From Gammaproteobacteria bacterium (GTDB lineage Bacteria > Pseudomonadota > Gammaproteobacteria > Granulosicoccales > Granulosicoccaceae), in assembly GCA_020444765.1 (NCBI GenBank), contig JAGRHW010000142.1, positions 1 to 8,662 on the forward strand: 8,662 bases of DNA, written 5' to 3'. The stretch's first letter is position 1. Each line of letters starts with the position of its first letter. The notes below the pieces were generated by a model, which searched no databases, was not told the origin of the DNA, and saw nothing but the letters and a program-made list of their open reading frames with translations. The translations under genes were made by a program, and so were the position numbers. This document shows, piece by piece, positions 6,762 to 8,662 of the stretch.

Positions 6762-8149
6762 TAAAGTGACTCCAGAAAGCTGATCAATTGTCGCCGCTCG
6801 GCGGCGCTCATCCCAAGTACGAAGCGACGTGCCGAAGCCGCTTCGCCGTCGTGCCAGAGCACCGCTTCGAGCAGCGTCCGCGCACGTCCGTCGTGCAGAA
6901 AGCCAGCCTCCGGATTGACGGTTTTGGCCAGCCCGATTCCCCATAAGGGCGGCGTGCGCCATTCCCGCCCCGTGGCGAGGTGTTCAGCCTGATCATCCGC
7001 CAGCCCGTCACCCATGTCATGCAGCAGCAGGTCGGTCCAGGGCGAAATCGTTTCCTCGCCGTCCATCAGCTGAAACGACGAACGGTGACAGCTCTCGCAA
7101 CCGGCCGTCCTGAACAAGGTTTCGCCCGCCTGCACATCCGGCTCATCCGGGTTCCGCCGCGCCGGCACCGCCAGACCCGCGACGTAGGTATTCAGCACGT
7201 CCAGCATCGCATTCGATACTTCGACACCATCAAGATGCTGTGTATCGCCATGCGGTGCGCGCCGGCAGTCGATCTGGCTGCTGGTGCAATCTCCCCACGA
7301 TTCACCGTATTGCGGGGTCGACAGACCTATATCCGTCAGCAGCGCCTGACGGTTCTGCGCCGTTATCGATATCTGGCCGGCCTTCCAGCCATAACGGCCA
7401 AGCCGGTCTGCGCCATCGATCCGGATACGGTTGGCGTGGCCGGAAATACCGTCCTTGTCGAGATCCCGCGGGTCTTCGTTGCGCAGAATCTGCGCTTCGG
7501 GAATACGCTCCAGCAGACCCACGCCGGCAAGCGCCAGCGCGCTACGGTAAGATACGGCGGTCGTCGCCGCCAGCTCGCCATGCGGCAAATCAAGTTGATG
7601 ACCGGGTTTGCGCAAGCTTACCTGCTCACCGTCATCGAAGCGAATGACTTTCGACGAGTAAGCCAGCTTGATACGCCCTTCGGGACTCAGTCCGCCGGTG
7701 GAAAACGTTTGCAGCTGTGCACCGTAAACCGGATCGGCCAGCGGCTCCGGCCCGCTGGAGCCGAATCGCGCCACCAGGGAAGCCGGTGGCTTGCCTTCGA
7801 CATCCGGCGCTGCGCCGCGACCGTTTCCGACATGGCATTGATGACAGGACCGGGCATTGTATAAAGGCCCCAGGCCGTCGCTGGCGGTCGTCGTGGAAGG
7901 CGCGCTGACCCAGAACTTTTCAAAAATGGCCTGGCCGAGTACAAAGTCCATCCGCTGGTGTTTGCGGACGGCGCGCGCCGGCTGCCTGAGGGCATTTTTG
8001 TCCGCCGCGCGGGTGCTGGTAAAGGAACCGCCCTGGCGCGACTTATCCGCATCAGGGCGTTTGCTTTCCGCCAACGCGGGTCCTGCCAGCATCGCTGCCG
8101 TACACAAACAGACCGCAAGCAGCCGGGACCCGCGAACCTTACACCGCAT
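6761..8149 (-). CDS. Di-haem c-type oxidoreductase-like protein (DHOR family, COG3488)
   Basis: The product is 462 aa. Residues 1-27 are a Sec signal peptide (cleavage after PALA). Two CxxCH haem c sites are visible: C102-H-Q-C105-H106 in YNARSCHQCHVGNGRG, and C351-E-S-C354-H355 in RTAGCESCH. The C-terminal part has stretches typical of the DHOR/'thiol oxidoreductase' family: LLHDMGDGLAD (375-385), PPLWGIGL (400-407), FLHDGRARTLLEAVLWHDGEA (split at 417-426 and 427-437). M379 in LHDMG and conserved histidines are candidate distal haem ligands. C288 and C295 could form a disulfide. The protein should mature in the periplasm, with haem attached by cytochrome c maturation factors. 'Thiol oxidoreductase' is a family label, not a shown activity; distant relation to MauG and di-haem peroxidases is possible. 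The ATG is 18 bp after the stop of the first imelysin gene, with GTGGA five bases upstream, and the stop overlaps the next ATG by 1 bp. In this operon a redox role in iron handling is plausible but unproven. Confidence 0.92.
   Translation of the reverse strand: MRCKVRGSRLLAVCLCTAAMLAGPALAESKRPDADKSRQGGSFTSTRAADKNALRQPARAVRKHQRMDFVLGQAIFEKFWVSAPSTTTASDGLGPLYNARSCHQCHVGNGRGAAPDVEGKPPASLVARFGSSGPEPLADPVYGAQLQTFSTGGLSPEGRIKLAYSSKVIRFDDGEQVSLRKPGHQLDLPHGELAATTAVSYRSALALAGVGLLERIPEAQILRNEDPRDLDKDGISGHANRIRIDGADRLGRYGWKAGQISITAQNRQALLTDIGLSTPQYGESWGDCTSSQIDCRRAPHGDTQHLDGVEVSNAMLDVLNTYVAGLAVPARRNPDEPDVQAGETLFRTAGCESCHRSSFQLMDGEETISPWTDLLLHDMGDGLADDQAEHLATGREWRTPPLWGIGLAKTVNPEAGFLHDGRARTLLEAVLWHDGEAASARRFVLGMSAAERRQLISFLESL
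6770..6774 (-). promoter_or_regulatory. Ribosome binding site of the imelysin-like gene
   Basis: TGGAG on the minus strand ends eight bases before the ATG at 6761, inside the last codons of the di-haem gene. It fixes the start at the signal-peptide methionine over the in-frame upstream start at 6962. Confidence 0.6.
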
Positions 8150-8167
8150 GGTAATCCACGCTATCGA

Positions 8168-8662
8168 TCAGGACTCAGCGCCGACAGCGGAGGGATTATC
8201 CAGACTGTCTGAACCTTCCAGCTCGATATCACCCAGCTCCAGTGCCTGGATGGCTTTTTCAAGGGAGCGGGTTTGCGTGGTCAGCGCATCGACCGCGGCC
8301 TGCACCAGCGCGTTGCCTGCATCATTGCCGCCGGCAATCAGCACATCGAAGGTATCACCGCGCCCGGCTGCATCGACGATTGCCTGCATGGCATTTTCCG
8401 TGGCCTGCAGTTCGTCCTGCAGCTGCTTGTCGACATCCGGTGCCTTGGCCGCCACCAGACTGGCGATGCTCGGGCCTTCGACCACGGAGCCATCAACGCG
8501 CTGGTATTTGCCGAGATAGACATTGCGAATGCCTTTCGCGTCATAGAAATGCGAGTAATGCGTGTTGTCGGAAAAGCAGTCATGCTCTTCTTCGGGGTCG
8601 TGCAGCATCAGCCCGAGTTTCATCCGCTCACCGGCGAGCTCCCCGTAGGACAGACTGCCGAG
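8168..8662 (-). CDS. Imelysin-family iron-regulated protein (COG3487 type), C-terminal part
   Basis: Only the last 164 codons are in the window; the reading frame stays open to the right edge and the gene continues beyond it. An internal ATG at 8623 is not the start, because the codons before it continue family sequence: GSLSYGELAGERMKLG, then LHDPEEEHDCFSDNTH. This E-L-x-x-E-R-M and EEEHDCFSDNTH stretch is the strongly conserved C-terminal part of the IrpA/IcmP-like imelysins, called iron-regulated in cyanobacteria and Pseudomonas. The final about 25 residues are acidic (ELGDIELEGSDSLDNPS). The GxHxxE motif region and any signal peptide lie outside the window and cannot be judged. It is the most upstream visible gene of the operon, 18 bp before the di-haem gene. 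The operon promoter, and any Fur site, would be further right. Confidence 0.9.
   Translation of the reverse strand, partial: LGSLSYGELAGERMKLGLMLHDPEEEHDCFSDNTHYSHFYDAKGIRNVYLGKYQRVDGSVVEGPSIASLVAAKAPDVDKQLQDELQATENAMQAIVDAAGRGDTFDVLIAGGNDAGNALVQAAVDALTTQTRSLEKAIQALELGDIELEGSDSLDNPSAVGAES

Noticed and set aside
6980..7864. A 294-codon plus-strand open frame opposite the di-haem gene
   Set aside because: It is antisense to a gene with two CxxCH sites and family motifs. The translation is arginine/glutamine-rich without a domain, typical of a shadow frame.
6761..8149. Classical di-haem cytochrome c peroxidase or MauG
   Set aside because: The two CxxCH sites are about 250 residues apart and the C-terminal LHDMG and FLHDGRAR stretches are those of the DHOR family; nothing specific to MauG or CcpA is visible.

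Overview
The window is a block of bacterial chromosome in which every supported gene lies on the minus strand, so it is read from right to left. The moderately high GC content, the Lol/MacB-type exporter, the outer-membrane lipoprotein signal, the di-haem c-type protein and the palindromic ATTCCC/GGGAAT repeats point to a Gram-negative proteobacterium, most likely a gammaproteobacterium. No genus can be named from this sequence. There is no sign of phage, transposon, CRISPR, tRNA or rRNA, and no gene is visibly broken.

Right part (4586-8662): a tightly packed operon of four genes for exported proteins. In transcription order these are an imelysin-family iron-regulated protein (only its last 164 codons are in the window), a di-haem c-type 'thiol oxidoreductase' of the DHOR family, a second and different imelysin-like protein, and a DUF1513 putative beta-propeller with a Tat-like signal. 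The junctions are an 18-bp gap, a 1-bp TAATG overlap and an 11-bp overlap, which implies co-translation. This matches a known set of neighbouring COGs (COG3487-3488-3489-3490, from memory) associated with iron-regulated periplasmic functions. The biochemical role of the set is unresolved.

Middle (4499-4585): an 87-bp gap that holds a stem-loop just after the DUF1513 stop, an imperfect -10-like hexamer, and a GTGAT-N10-ATCAC inverted repeat over that hexamer. It may separate two transcription units.

Left part (172-4498): a second operon of three overlapping genes. They encode an ABC ATPase of the LolD/MacB type, a large permease with two FtsX modules, and a lipoprotein of the AttH/CrtC-like family with two predicted lipocalin-like domains. 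The 7-bp and 4-bp overlaps suggest that all three act together. The likely model is a mechanotransmission ABC transporter that hands a lipid or other hydrophobic substrate to, or works through, the lipocalin-like lipoprotein. The substrate is unknown.

Far left (1-171): intergenic DNA after the lipoprotein gene. It contains three copies of a palindromic repeat in alternating orientation, the outer two being near-identical direct repeats 115 bp apart.
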